Shown: positions 47,331-56,492, counted from the stretch's first letter. The stretch is DNA of 64,000 nucleotides from CAMDPA01 sp964574325 (GCA_964574325.1 CAZNMY010000001.1:185443-249442), one strand, 5' to 3'. Notes: generated by a model not told the origin, from the sequence alone. Translations and numbers: made by a program.

Positions 47331-48314
47331 ATGACATCGACCAAGATCAGGGTGCGTGCGACCTGTCTGGCTGCCGGCGTGGCAATGCTGACCGGCGCTG
47401 TCGCCGCGCAGGCGCAGCCGGCCCGCCAATGGGTGATCGCGACCGGCGGCACGGGCGGCGTCTACTATCCGCTCGGCGGCGGCCTCGCGAACATCCTCGG
47501 CAAGACCATCCCGGGCGTCGTCGCCACGGCGCAGGTGACTGGCGGCTCGGTCGACAATCTGCGGCTGCTCGGGGCCAAGAAGGCCGACATCGCGTTCAGC
47601 CAGGTCGATGCGGCGTGGGATGCGGTGAGCGGCAAAGACAAGTTCGCCAACGGCAAACTGGATATCAAAGCGCTCGCGGTTCTCTACCCCAACCACATGC
47701 ACGTCGTGACGATCTCGACGACGGGCATCAAGTCGGTCGCCGCGATGAAGGGGCGGCGGGTGTCGACGGGTTCGACGGGCAGCGCCACGGAAGTGTTCGC
47801 GAACCGGGTGCTGGAAGCTGCCGGGCTCGACCATGCCAAGGATATCCGCAAGGAGCGGCTCGGCGTTGCCGAGAGCGTCAATGCGGTGAAAGACGGAAAG
47901 ATCGAAGCGTTCTTCTGGGTCGGCGGCCTGCCGACGGCGGCAGTGACCGATCTTGCTGCAACCCCGAACACCAAAATCGCGCTGATCGATTTCTCCGACC
48001 TCACCGCGAAAATGAATGCGAAGTACGGCCCGCTCTATTCGGAGACCGTGATCCCCAAGACGACCTACAAGGGGATGGATGCCGACAACAAGAACAATGC
48101 GGTGTGGAACATCCTGGCGGTGCACGGGGCGACGTCGGATGCGCAGGCTTACGAGATCACCAAGACTCTGTTCGACAAGCAGGCGGATCTGGCGATCGTT
48201 CATGCCGAGGGCAAGAACTTCAGCCTGAAGGTGCAGAACAAGAAGAATGCCGGCATTCCCTACCACCCCGGCGCGGTCAAGTTCCTGGCCGAGAAGGGCG
48301 TGAAGCTCGACTGA
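47331..48314 (+). CDS. TAXI family TRAP transporter solute-binding protein
   Basis: A 327-residue periplasmic binding protein for a TRAP transporter, which uses an ion gradient for uptake of organic acids. Signal peptide at residues 1-28 (cut after AAQAQ-like end), then the family motif TGGTGGVYYPLGG near residue 36 and VSTGSTGSATEVFANRVLEAAG. The ATG at 47331 has AGGGAGG 9 nt upstream. It is divergent from the E1alpha operon (274-base gap) and followed by the fused permease. Given the neighbourhood it may import an aromatic or 2-oxo acid (inference). Confidence 0.93.
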   Translation: MTSTKIRVRATCLAAGVAMLTGAVAAQAQPARQWVIATGGTGGVYYPLGGGLANILGKTIPGVVATAQVTGGSVDNLRLLGAKKADIAFSQVDAAWDAVSGKDKFANGKLDIKALAVLYPNHMHVVTISTTGIKSVAAMKGRRVSTGSTGSATEVFANRVLEAAGLDHAKDIRKERLGVAESVNAVKDGKIEAFFWVGGLPTAAVTDLAATPNTKIALIDFSDLTAKMNAKYGPLYSETVIPKTTYKGMDADNKNNAVWNILAVHGATSDAQAYEITKTLFDKQADLAIVHAEGKNFSLKVQNKKNAGIPYHPGAVKFLAEKGVKLD

Positions 48315-48324
48315 CTTTGCTTTC

Positions 48325-48349
48325 GGGTCAGACCGTCCGGGTCTGACCC
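48325..48349 (+). promoter_or_regulatory. Perfect 10-bp hairpin between binding-protein and permease genes
   Basis: GGGTCAGACC and GGTCTGACCC form a perfect 10-bp stem with a five-base loop, ten bases after the binding-protein stop. No T-run follows. In binding-protein/permease operons such stems usually stabilise the upstream mRNA or partly stop transcription so that the binding protein is made in excess. Confidence 0.6.
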
Positions 48350-48372
48350 GATGCGCCACGATAGGAAAGCTT

Positions 48373-48473
48373 CCCCCTCACCCTCGTGGGGAGGGGTAGG
48401 GGTGGGGGGAACATTGACTACCGCGACAGGAAATCACCCCGCCCCCGACCCCTCTCCATCAAGGGGAGGGGAG
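48373..48473. repeat. CCCCTCCCC-type palindromic repeat element overlapping the permease start region
   Basis: Same architecture as the element at 26344-26445: a left hairpin (CCCCCTCACCC...GGGGAGGGGTAGGGG) and a right hairpin (CCCCTCTCC-ATCA-AGGGGAGGGG). It lies inside the open frame of the TRAP permease and there is no ATG, GTG or TTG between its right end and the conserved protein sequence. Confidence 0.75.
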
Positions 48474-50462
48474 CAGCGCGTCGAAGCCGACCCTTCTATT
48501 CAGAAGAAAGTCGAAGAGCTGATCGAGGCCGAGGAGGGGGCCGCCAACCGTCTCGGCGGCTGGCTCGGAAAGTCGATCGCGGGGTTCGCCATCCTCGTTT
48601 CGCTGTTCCACCTCTATGCGGCCTACGAGATCGTGCCGGCCTACGTGATGCGGCCGGTGCACGTGTTCTGCGTGATGTTCCTGGCATTCCTGCTCTATCC
48701 GGTGGCGCGGCGGTTCCGTGACCGGATCATGTGGTGGGACTGGCTGCTGGCGGCGGCCTGTATCGGGGTGATCGGCTACATCCTCAGCCAAGGCGATACG
48801 TTCGGCGATCGCGCCGTCGTGCCGACCGACACCGATGTCTGGGTCGGCGTCGTGTTCGTCGGGCTGCTGCTCGAGGCGACCCGGCGCACGACCGGCATCA
48901 TCATGCCGGGTGTTGCCATCTGTTTCATTCTCTATGCGATGTTCGGGCATCTGCTGCCGGCGCCGTGGACGCATCGCGGCTACGCGTTCGGCGATCTCGT
49001 GGCCCACCTCTACATGACGCTCGAAGGCGTGTTCGGCACCACCGTCGACGTGTCGTCGAGCCTGATCATCCTGTTCACGATCTTCGGCGCGATCCTGTTC
49101 CATTCGGGCGCCGGCAAGTTCTTCATCGACTTCTCGTTCGCGGCGATGGGCGGTCGGCGCAACTCGGCCGGGCGGGCCGTCGTGCTGTCCTCGTTCCTGA
49201 TGGGGGGACCTTCGGGCTCCGGCGTGGCGACGACGGTCGCGATCGGAACGGTCGCCTATCCGCTGCTCGACAAGGCCGGATACGACAAGAACGCGGCGGG
49301 CGGGCTTCTGGCGGCAGGCGGGCTCGGCGCGATCATCTCGCCGCCGGTGCTGGGAGCAGCCGCGTTCCTGATCGCGGAGTTCCTCAAGATCTCGTATTTC
49401 GACGTGATCCTGATGGCGGCGATCCCGACGCTGCTCTACTACCTCGCCATCCTCGTCATGGTGGAACTGGACGCAGCGAAGTATGGGGGGGCGAGCGAGC
49501 GGCTGGTCGCGGAAGGCCAGGCGTGGCAGCTCGCGAAGCGGTTCTGGTTCCACTTCGTCTCGCTGATCTCGATCATCGCGTTCATGCTGCTGGGCTATTC
49601 GCCTACGCTCGCGGTGTTCTGGTCGATCGTGCTCGCCATCGCCGTCAGCTTCCTGTCGCGCGAGACGGCGCTGATGCCGCCGAAGCTGGCGGAGGCGCTG
49701 AAGGAGGGCACGACGGGCGTGCTGAACGTCGCGACGACGTGTGCAGCGGCGGGCATCATCGTCGGCGTGGTGACGCTGACGGGACTGGCGCAGCGGTTCG
49801 CGGACATCATCATCGGCTATGCCGGCGGCAACCTGCTGCTGACCGCGCTGTTCTCGGCGGCGATCGTCTGGGTGGTCGGGCTCGCCGTGCCGGTGACGGC
49901 GTCGTACATCATGTGTGCTGTCATCGCGGCGCCGGCACTGATCAAACTCGGCGTGCCGGACTTTGCCGCGCATATGTTCATCTTCTACTACGCGGTGCTG
50001 TCGGAGGTTTCGCCACCGACCGCGCTGTCGCCGTTCGCGGCTGCGGCGATCACGGGCGGCAATCCCTACAAGACGACGCTGCAGGCGTGGAAATACACGA
50101 TGCCCGCGTTCCTGCTGCCGTTCGTGTTCGTGCTCGATCCCGACGGCATCGGGCTCCTGATGAAGATCCCGAAGGGCGGAAGCTGGGTCGATATCGTCAC
50201 GATCACGCTGGCGTCGGCGGCAGGCATCGCTGCCTATGGCTTTGCGCTGCAGGGGCGCTGCGTGGCGAAGAGCAACGGCGTCGAGGCGGTGCTGTTCTGG
50301 CTCGCAGGCACGCTGCTCGTATTTCCGAGCCTCATCGAGGCGGTCACGAAACCGCTGGTGGGGCGTGGTATGCCCTTCCCGGAACTCAGCGGCGTCGGCG
50401 TGCTGGTCGTGGCGATCGCATTGCAGTTGGCGCGAAGACGTGTGGCGGCGCGAGCGACGTAG
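48402..50462 (+). CDS. TRAP transporter fused permease (4TM-12TM)
   Basis: An inner-membrane permease with small (DctQ-like) and large (DctM-like) parts fused, about 686 residues from the start used here. Roughly 16-18 hydrophobic segments are visible; MGGPSGSGVATTVAIG and LAAGGLGAIISPPVLGAAAF are the conserved substrate-site loops and the ELLxEFE-like KKVEELIEAEEG precedes the first helix. The start is uncertain: candidates ATG 48351, GTG 48402 and TTG 48414 all lie before or in a palindromic repeat element that encodes the first residues. It forms the transporter with the TAXI binding protein upstream. Confidence 0.9.
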   Translation: MGGTLTTATGNHPAPDPSPSRGGEQRVEADPSIQKKVEELIEAEEGAANRLGGWLGKSIAGFAILVSLFHLYAAYEIVPAYVMRPVHVFCVMFLAFLLYPVARRFRDRIMWWDWLLAAACIGVIGYILSQGDTFGDRAVVPTDTDVWVGVVFVGLLLEATRRTTGIIMPGVAICFILYAMFGHLLPAPWTHRGYAFGDLVAHLYMTLEGVFGTTVDVSSSLIILFTIFGAILFHSGAGKFFIDFSFAAMGGRRNSAGRAVVLSSFLMGGPSGSGVATTVAIGTVAYPLLDKAGYDKNAAGGLLAAGGLGAIISPPVLGAAAFLIAEFLKISYFDVILMAAIPTLLYYLAILVMVELDAAKYGGASERLVAEGQAWQLAKRFWFHFVSLISIIAFMLLGYSPTLAVFWSIVLAIAVSFLSRETALMPPKLAEALKEGTTGVLNVATTCAAAGIIVGVVTLTGLAQRFADIIIGYAGGNLLLTALFSAAIVWVVGLAVPVTASYIMCAVIAAPALIKLGVPDFAAHMFIFYYAVLSEVSPPTALSPFAAAAITGGNPYKTTLQAWKYTMPAFLLPFVFVLDPDGIGLLMKIPKGGSWVDIVTITLASAAGIAAYGFALQGRCVAKSNGVEAVLFWLAGTLLVFPSLIEAVTKPLVGRGMPFPELSGVGVLVVAIALQLARRRVAARAT

Positions 50463-50491
50463 GGTTTCGTCACCGCCGATGATTTACGTAT

Positions 50492-50580
50492 GTCGTCCCG
50501 GCACGTGTTGCCGGGGCCCAGTGTGCCGCCAGCGCCGAGGCTGCTTCGAGGTGGATCCCGGTGACGGGCACCGGGATGAC
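50492..50580. repeat. GTCNTCCCGG palindromic repeat element
   Basis: An 89-base unit whose ends GTCGTCCCGG and CCGGGATGAC are inverted repeats with one mismatch; inside are CCGGCACGTGTTGCCGG and CCCGGTGACGGGCACCGGG hairpins. It differs from the CCCCTCCCC elements and resembles the abundant GTCATCCCGG extragenic units of rhizobia. It lies between permease and ykgJ-like genes. Confidence 0.7.
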
Positions 50581-50630
50581 AGCGGTTTCATAGCGTCGGA
50601 GGCGAAACACCAGGGTATAACGGAGCGTCC

Positions 50631-51455
50631 ATGGCAGGCATTCAGCTTTCACGTCAACAGCGCCGCAAGGTCCAGCGGGAGGCGTTGGAGCGTGGGGCGA
50701 AGGCGATGGCGCGCGGGCTCGGGCCGGAACTCGGCGAGGCGGAAGCGCTGGGTATCGCGCTGATGGTGCACGAGCGCCTCACCGATTCTTCACGGCCAGG
50801 GCGGGCGGGCGAGGCTGCCGGCATGGTCGAAACGCTGCTCGAGAAGACGCTTGCGACAGAAGTTCGCGGGCTCGATCTGGGCTGCCGCAAGGGGTGCAAC
50901 TACTGCTGCAGCGCGCTCGTCACGTGTTCGGCACCGGAGATTTTCAGGGTCGCGGCGTGGCTGCGGGAGAACGCGGGTGCGGCGGCAGCGCCGATCAAGC
51001 TGCCTGAGATCGCCGCAGCGGCGGCTCATCGGCACGCGCTGAAACCGGATCAGAAGCTCATCGATTGGACGCCGTGTCCGTTGCTCGTGTCGGGTGGGTG
51101 CGGGGTCTATCCTGTGCGGCCGATCCCGTGCCGGTCGCTCTATTCGACGTCGTCGGAGGCGTGCCGTCTCGCGCTGGAAGAGAGCGCGGGCGACGTGCCG
51201 GTCGTCGTCGGCGCGATGCAGAAAGGCGAGATGGCGCGCACGCTGCTGCTCGCAGCGGTGAGTGCGGCGGGGCTTTCCGACCGCGGCATCGAGTTGACGG
51301 CGGGGGTGATGGCGGTGATCGACGCGCCGGAAGCGGAAGCGCGCTGGCTCGCCGGGGAGAACGTGTTCGAGGGCTTGATGGGCGGTGAGCGTTCGCCGAA
51401 CTCGCGGCGTGCGCAGGATCACATCGCGAAGCTGGTTGCGGCGTTGGTGGCGTGA
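50631..51455 (+). CDS. YkgJ family cysteine cluster protein
   Basis: A 274-residue protein of the YkgJ zinc- or iron-chelating cluster family. The cysteine set is GCRKGCNYCC at about residues 83-92, then CPLL, GGCGVYPVRPIPCRSL and a later Cys in SEACRL. The family is thought to bind a metal cluster, with one member group linked to peptide or protein modification, but no function is fixed. The N-terminal 75 residues are helical and basic (LSRQQRRKVQREALERG). ATG at 50631 has GGAG 5-6 nt upstream. Confidence 0.83.
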   Translation: MAGIQLSRQQRRKVQREALERGAKAMARGLGPELGEAEALGIALMVHERLTDSSRPGRAGEAAGMVETLLEKTLATEVRGLDLGCRKGCNYCCSALVTCSAPEIFRVAAWLRENAGAAAAPIKLPEIAAAAAHRHALKPDQKLIDWTPCPLLVSGGCGVYPVRPIPCRSLYSTSSEACRLALEESAGDVPVVVGAMQKGEMARTLLLAAVSAAGLSDRGIELTAGVMAVIDAPEAEARWLAGENVFEGLMGGERSPNSRRAQDHIAKLVAALVA

Positions 51456-51518
51456 AGGCGGAGCGCCACTCCTGGGGAATGGCGCTCGTCGGCTTTCAGC
51501 GTTTTCGGCCGAACGCTG

Positions 51519-52838
51519 TTACTCGGCGGCGTGTGATTTGCCGCCGCCGGCCATTCTGGCGTTGATCGCGATCTCCTCGGGCGAGGCGCCGAGGGTGCGC
51601 CAGTCGGCGGACTTGGGCACGATCCCTTCGAACGAGGCGAGCTTAGCCAAGGGGACGCGGGGCTCGGTCGTGCCGATGGCGGGGCCGCCGGCTGCGACCG
51701 TGCACGCGGCTTCCACCATCTGCTTGCGGAACTCGACGATGGCGAGGTCGGAAGCGCCCAGGCGGTCCAGGGTGCGATCGACGATCGGCCCCATCGACTC
51801 CCACATCACGATGTCCTGGTTGGTGATGCCGGGGACGCCGGTGAAGTTGCCGAGCTTCATCGCCTGGCGGTCCTGCTTGTAGTCGTTCTCGCGGGTCCGG
51901 GTGTTGCGATAGGTGGCATCGAGATCGAAGCCGACGCGGTTGGCGTGGAGTTTCCGCCAGTCCTCCTGCGCGGGCACCGTGTCCCCGCCGAACGCGACGA
52001 AATAGAACGTCGTCGAGTTGTCGTCGCGGGGGACGTGGACGGTGCACGAGCGATGCAGGTTGTTGGGCGGGATGTGCACGACGTAGGGGGCCACGAACAG
52101 CGTGGTGCGCACGTAGTCATGGCTCGCTGCGTCCTTGATCGGACGACGGATCGCGGAATAGCGGAAGCCGTAGGGCGTGCGCTGAACGACGAGGCGCGGG
52201 GCCTTGTCGGTCGACGGGCGCTGCCACTGGGTGACGGTCGATTGCGCGCCGGGAACGCGGGCCGGCACCATGTCGGACGAATGCAGCGAGGACGAGTGTG
52301 CGCTGTCGATCGAGCCTTCGAGCATCTGGGCCCAGTTGGCGCCGACGATCACCTTGGTGGTGACGACGTTGGTCTCAGGGGTGGGTTGCCAGACCGGGGG
52401 GGCGAACTCCGGCATGGTCTCGCGGTCGCCCATCCAGGTCCAGATGAAGCCGCCCGTCTCGACGACGGGATAGGACTTGATCTTGACCTTGTCGCAGAAG
52501 CTCGACTCGGCGGGTTCGGAGGCCATTTCGACGCAGTTGCCTTCGACGTCGAATTTCCACCCATGATAGAGGCAGCGCAGGCCGGCTTCCTCGTTGCGGC
52601 CGTAGAACAACGAGGCGTTGCGATGCGGGCATGCCTCCTGGATGAGGCCGACGCGGCCGTCGGTGTCGCGGAAGGCGACGAGGTTTTCGCCCAGCAGCTT
52701 GACGCGAACCGGGGCGCCATCGGGCTCGGCCACCTCCTCCGACAGCAATGCGGGAAGCCAATGGCTGCGGAAGATCCTGCCCATGGGGGCATCGCCTTCG
52801 ACGCGGCACAGCAGCTCGTTTTCCTCGGGCGTCAGCAT
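51519..52838 (-). CDS. Rieske-type aromatic ring-hydroxylating oxygenase, alpha subunit
   Basis: A 439-residue oxygenase of the phthalate-4,5-dioxygenase/vanillate-demethylase branch. The Rieske [2Fe-2S] cluster is held by Cys70, His72, Cys89 and His92 (CPH...CLYH). The catalytic non-haem iron sits in the EGSIDSAHSSSLHS region. Such enzymes hydroxylate or O-demethylate aromatic acids. Neither a reductase nor a beta subunit is encoded next to it, so it must borrow electrons from elsewhere. ATG at 52838 with GGAGGAA 7 nt upstream. It may prepare a substrate for the arylacetate operon 5 kb away (speculative). Confidence 0.9.
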   Translation of the reverse strand: MLTPEENELLCRVEGDAPMGRIFRSHWLPALLSEEVAEPDGAPVRVKLLGENLVAFRDTDGRVGLIQEACPHRNASLFYGRNEEAGLRCLYHGWKFDVEGNCVEMASEPAESSFCDKVKIKSYPVVETGGFIWTWMGDRETMPEFAPPVWQPTPETNVVTTKVIVGANWAQMLEGSIDSAHSSSLHSSDMVPARVPGAQSTVTQWQRPSTDKAPRLVVQRTPYGFRYSAIRRPIKDAASHDYVRTTLFVAPYVVHIPPNNLHRSCTVHVPRDDNSTTFYFVAFGGDTVPAQEDWRKLHANRVGFDLDATYRNTRTRENDYKQDRQAMKLGNFTGVPGITNQDIVMWESMGPIVDRTLDRLGASDLAIVEFRKQMVEAACTVAAGGPAIGTTEPRVPLAKLASFEGIVPKSADWRTLGASPEEIAINARMAGGGKSHAAE

Positions 52839-53230
52839 CGCGAGTTCCTCCGGAATGTGGACGGACAGTGGCGTTCGACCTGGACTTCTCGCGTCGGCCC
52901 CGGGAGGCTCGGGCGCGATCGGTCAGATGTTTGTTAGACATCTAAGATAGCCGAGCCGCGCGCGGGTTGTCGAGGGGGGAAGAGGGCTTCTGGTGGGCCC
53001 GTGCTCTCAGAAAGAGTGGTGGAACACAGTGCGAACGGGTGCCGCTTGGTTGTGCTGACGGCGAAACCGGCCACGTCGGCCGCAACCCGGATAGCCACCG
53101 TGATCTCTGACGTCGGTGTGCTCATAATGAAGGCCACCTGCGACAGTCGTGGACTACATGATCTGGGACTTGCCGAATGGCAACTCGTAGGTAGGATAGC
53201 CGACAGTCGCAAAGTCAAAGGTGCGAATAT
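52839..53230. other. Intergenic region between divergent oxygenase and secreted hypothetical genes
   Basis: About 390 bases without a gene, less GC-rich at its right end. It contains a candidate operator at 52934-52945 and presumably both promoters; a TTGTGCTGAC stretch near 53046 was seen but not called. Confidence 0.5.
52934..52945. promoter_or_regulatory. Possible operator upstream of the Rieske oxygenase gene
   Basis: TTAGA-CA-TCTAA, a 12-base inverted repeat about 95 bases before the oxygenase ATG, at the drop from high to low GC. GntR-type regulators of aromatic-acid genes bind sites of this size (TNGTNNNACNA is the FadR-subfamily pattern), but no regulator gene is adjacent. Confidence 0.3.
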
Positions 53231-53821
53231 ATGAACGATGCACTTCAAAGATGCGCCACTCGCTTACGTTGCGTGCTCAGTGTTGCATTTTTTGCGGTGT
53301 TTTTTGGAGCCAGCCCATTGCGATCAGATGAGGCTGCATGGTTAGGCAAATCCGATTTTTTCAATTTGTTTTTTGGGCAGGACTTCGCAACAGCCGGTGC
53401 TACAGACAAGGAAATCGTGAGGGCGGTTGCAATCGTTGAGAATTGCAAGGAGACGAAGTATCAGCTCAACGAAGCTGCACTGCAACGAGGCGAGGAAATC
53501 AAGGACGAGTTCAACCGTAAGACTATTCGCTTCTACATGTGGGATGTCCAGAAGGAGATGCGCGAAATCGACAGATTGCGATTGGATAGTCACAGAAACG
53601 ACAAGCGCGCACAACCCAAGCCCGAGGCTTGTGAGCTTGCTAAAAAGTGGTCCGCAACGCGGACTTGGATCGAACCATTTCAAGATGTCTCAACTCAATT
53701 GCGTGCGAATGTTCTGCAATGCGCGAAGGTCAGGGAGTGCCAGAGTCGAGCCTACTCTGATGGGTACTTCCCTTTAATTTCGCCAATAAGGTCAATGATG
53801 TGTGGAGGTTGCAAGAATTAG
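53231..53821 (+). CDS. Secreted hypothetical protein
   Basis: A 196-residue protein I do not recognise. A signal peptide is likely (hydrophobic VLSVAFFAVFFGA at about residues 15-27, cut near SPLRS). The mature part is helical, rich in charged residues, and has six cysteines, the last two in MCGGC near the end. Codon use is clearly less GC-rich than the neighbours, suggesting transfer or weak constraint. AAAGGTG precedes the ATG by about 7 bases. The next gene is 266 bases away. Confidence 0.65.
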   Translation: MNDALQRCATRLRCVLSVAFFAVFFGASPLRSDEAAWLGKSDFFNLFFGQDFATAGATDKEIVRAVAIVENCKETKYQLNEAALQRGEEIKDEFNRKTIRFYMWDVQKEMREIDRLRLDSHRNDKRAQPKPEACELAKKWSATRTWIEPFQDVSTQLRANVLQCAKVRECQSRAYSDGYFPLISPIRSMMCGGCKN

Positions 53822-54087
53822 ATAGATTGATATTGAGAAGGCCTGCTTATCGCCACCCGGAAGCTCTTCCAATAAGCGGACTTATCTCGGCTGCGGAAAT
53901 TCCGCCTACGCCTTATGTTGCTCTGGGTCATGCCCTGCTTCGATGGCCATGACAGTGCCAAGCTGGCCCTACCCTCAGAACCGGGAATTCCGGGGATGCC
54001 GGACGAGAGGGCTGGCACCTGTTCGTTGTCTCGGGTGGGGGCGTCGTGGAATAAGCGAGGTCTCGAAGCTCGAACCGTGCGGACACC

Positions 54088-55335
54088 TTGCGACCTCCAT
54101 CGATCGATATCACCGACAACGAGCCGCGGATCGCCGGTGACGGCAGGGCCGTCGCCGAGATCGTGCATGCCTGCCACGAGCGGACGATCGACGTGGCGCT
54201 GGTCGAGCTGGGCGTGCCGGGGCTCGATCGTGCCAGCCTCGAGCCGATCCTGACCTATTGCGCGGAGCTTGCCTGCGAGGCGGACGGCGCGAGCTGTCCG
54301 GGATGCAAGCGGCGCACGGAGGTGCAGGGCATCGGAAGTCTCGACGAGTTCATCGCGCGGCATCGCGAGATCATCGTCGGGGACGGCCGTGTCAGGCTGA
54401 CGGGGCAGGGCGAGGGCACCGTGTCGACGCCCGCGCTCGAGGCGCTGGCGAAGACGTGGTCGGGCGAGAACTACTGGTTCTGGGCGCGTCGCGTGCTGCG
54501 CAAGCTGCGGCACGGCATCCGGCGGGCGCACATCCAGGGATCGGCCGTTGCGGACTCCGGCCAGACGCCGGCGGTGATCCTGATGGAGCCGCAACTGCCC
54601 GACAACATCGGCATGGTCGCGCGCGCGATGGCCAACTTCGGCCTGGACGAGTTGCGGCTGGTCGCACCGCGGGACGGCTGGCCGCAGGAGAAGGCGCGGA
54701 TCGCTGCTTCGGGCGCGAACTACGTCATCGACGATGCGGCGGCTTATCCCACGCTCGATGCCGCCGTGGGCGATCTCACGTGGGTGGCAGCGACGACGGC
54801 GCGGCAGCGTGACCTCAGGAAGCCGGTTCTGACGCCGGAGCAGGCGGTCGAGGAGGCGTTCACCCGAATCGGGCGCGGGGAGCGGTGCGGCTTTCTGTTC
54901 GGGCGCGAGCGGAACGGCCTCGAGACGGCGGAAGTCGCCAATGCCGATGCGATCGTGATGATACCCGTGAACAGCCGTTTCGCGTCGCTCAATCTGGCGC
55001 AAGCCGTGTTGATCCACGGATACGAGTGGACGAAGCGAACGGGCGGCGCGAGCCTGGGACGCGTCACGACCTATGAAACGCCGATCGAGACGGGGCTCAG
55101 GTTGGGTGCAGACCGGCTCGCCAACAAAGACGAGCTGGCAGGCTTCTTCCAGCATCTGGAAGCGGAGCTGGAGGCGCTCGGGTTCTTCAAGTCGGCAGAT
55201 AAGCGGCCGACAGTGGTCAACAATATGCGGTCGATGTTCACCCGAATGGGGGCGACCGAGCAGGAGGTTCGCACACTGCGTGGCATTGTAGCCACGCTTG
55301 CAAAAGGCAAGGGGCAGGGGCGCAAGACGCCATGA
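54088..55335 (+). CDS. SpoU/TrmJ-type RNA methyltransferase with N-terminal extension
   Basis: A predicted 415-residue protein. Residues about 158-410 form a SPOUT (TrmH/TrmJ-type) 2'-O-methyltransferase that would methylate tRNA or rRNA using S-adenosylmethionine: VILMEPQLPDNIGMVARAMANFG, FLFGRERNGLE and IPVNSRFASLNLAQAV are the three knot motifs. TrmJ alone is about 250-280 residues, so the first 150 are extra; they include DITDNEPRIAGDG, a helical stretch, a CPGC motif near residue 70 and WSGENYWFWARRVLRKLRHG. The TTG at 54088 is the furthest start; the real one is uncertain. The early part loosely recalls DUF433 (low confidence). Confidence 0.78.
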   Translation: MRPPSIDITDNEPRIAGDGRAVAEIVHACHERTIDVALVELGVPGLDRASLEPILTYCAELACEADGASCPGCKRRTEVQGIGSLDEFIARHREIIVGDGRVRLTGQGEGTVSTPALEALAKTWSGENYWFWARRVLRKLRHGIRRAHIQGSAVADSGQTPAVILMEPQLPDNIGMVARAMANFGLDELRLVAPRDGWPQEKARIAASGANYVIDDAAAYPTLDAAVGDLTWVAATTARQRDLRKPVLTPEQAVEEAFTRIGRGERCGFLFGRERNGLETAEVANADAIVMIPVNSRFASLNLAQAVLIHGYEWTKRTGGASLGRVTTYETPIETGLRLGADRLANKDELAGFFQHLEAELEALGFFKSADKRPTVVNNMRSMFTRMGATEQEVRTLRGIVATLAKGKGQGRKTP

Positions 55336-55596
55336 TGTTGCCCTTATTGAAGCCGAACCACCGGGGCGTCGCGGCCGGGGGGCCGAGATGATTGCGGGGC
55401 GCTATGCCGAGCCGCTCAAGCACTGCCCAGATGCCGGGTAGATGCTGCGGACGGGATGGCATATCGCAGTGCGGGGTTGCGCGTTCAGGCGCCGGTAGCT
55501 GCGACGGGCGGACTTGCACAGTGCAGTCCTGCCGGGAGTGGATCGGCATTTCAGACTTCAGGCATCCAACGGATGGCGGAACAGGGGCCGATCGAG

Positions 55597-56262
55597 ATGC
55601 GTAAGCTGTTTACTGCGGCAGGAGCGGCCGTGGCGCTGCTGGCGAGCCCCGCGCTGATGGACCAGAGGGTCCAGGCGCAGGAGATGAGCCAGAAGTCCGT
55701 CGAGACGCTCATGGAATATGCGTGGGCGATCACGCCCGACAGGTTCACCAAGCCCAACGGGCAGCTGGTCGAGATCGATCGCAACAATCGCAAGGGTGTG
55801 GAGGTGCCGCTCGATACGGCGCGCGAGATCATCCGTGTCGGGCGGTTGTCGGCGCACGCGCAGCTCTGCGACCTGAAGGAAGAGCACGCCGCCAACTTCC
55901 GCACGCTGATGGGGCGCGAGGCGATCAAGCGGAAGCCGAACAGCAATCCGCCTGCGCCGATGTGGACCGAGCCGCAGTTCGTCTACATGAACCAGCTGCA
56001 CATGGTCACGGTGATGCTTCTCACGGGCCAGTTGAAGCTGATCGAGAGCGAAGAAGGGAAGGACGGCAAGGACGTCCAGGTGGCCGAAGAATCGATCGGG
56101 AAGAAAGCATCTTGCCCGCCGGAGCAGCGGGTCAAGGTCAAGGATGCGATCACGGCCTACCTCAAGTCGGGGCCGCAATTCACGGCTGCCGATGCTGCAG
56201 CCGGGGGACCGGCGCCGGGTGCGCCGGCGGCCACGCCGACGTCTGCTCCCGCGAAGAAGTAG
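55597..56262 (+). CDS. Secreted hypothetical protein
   Basis: A 221-residue protein with a signal peptide (MRKLFTAAGAAVALLASPAL, cut near VQAQE) and a mature part with no recognised domain: MEYAWAITPDRFTKPNG, two short Cys (LCDLKEE, SCPPEQ) and a C-terminal Ala/Pro/Gly-rich tail. Probably periplasmic. Two earlier in-frame ATGs exist (55456, 55573); 55597 was chosen because it gives a classical signal peptide. A strong Rho-independent terminator (56334-56364) follows before rpsD. Confidence 0.7.
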   Translation: MRKLFTAAGAAVALLASPALMDQRVQAQEMSQKSVETLMEYAWAITPDRFTKPNGQLVEIDRNNRKGVEVPLDTAREIIRVGRLSAHAQLCDLKEEHAANFRTLMGREAIKRKPNSNPPAPMWTEPQFVYMNQLHMVTVMLLTGQLKLIESEEGKDGKDVQVAEESIGKKASCPPEQRVKVKDAITAYLKSGPQFTAADAAAGGPAPGAPAATPTSAPAKK

Positions 56263-56333
56263 GGTCAGAAAGTAGCAGCAACCCGGTCAGATGACCGTTG
56301 ACCGGTGATGCTGGCCGTTATAGTGATCTGCCG

Positions 56334-56364
56334 CGCGGGCCCCGATCGGGCCCGCGTTTTATTT
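56334..56364 (+). terminator. Rho-independent terminator
   Basis: Perfect 9-bp stem CGCGGGCCC / GGGCCCGCG with a five-base loop, followed directly by TTTTATTT. It ends the secreted-hypothetical transcript 72 bases after the stop codon and separates it from rpsD. Confidence 0.85.
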
Positions 56365-56492
56365 GCGCACCCGCGGCGGGGCTCGTTCTGAGCCTGAGCC
56401 TGTCGGTTCCGCCGGATGGTCTGGCTCGATGCCAGCGCCGACCGCGCAGGACAGAGGAGGGGGCGCTCCCAGCCAAAAACAGGAGTGCCGGA

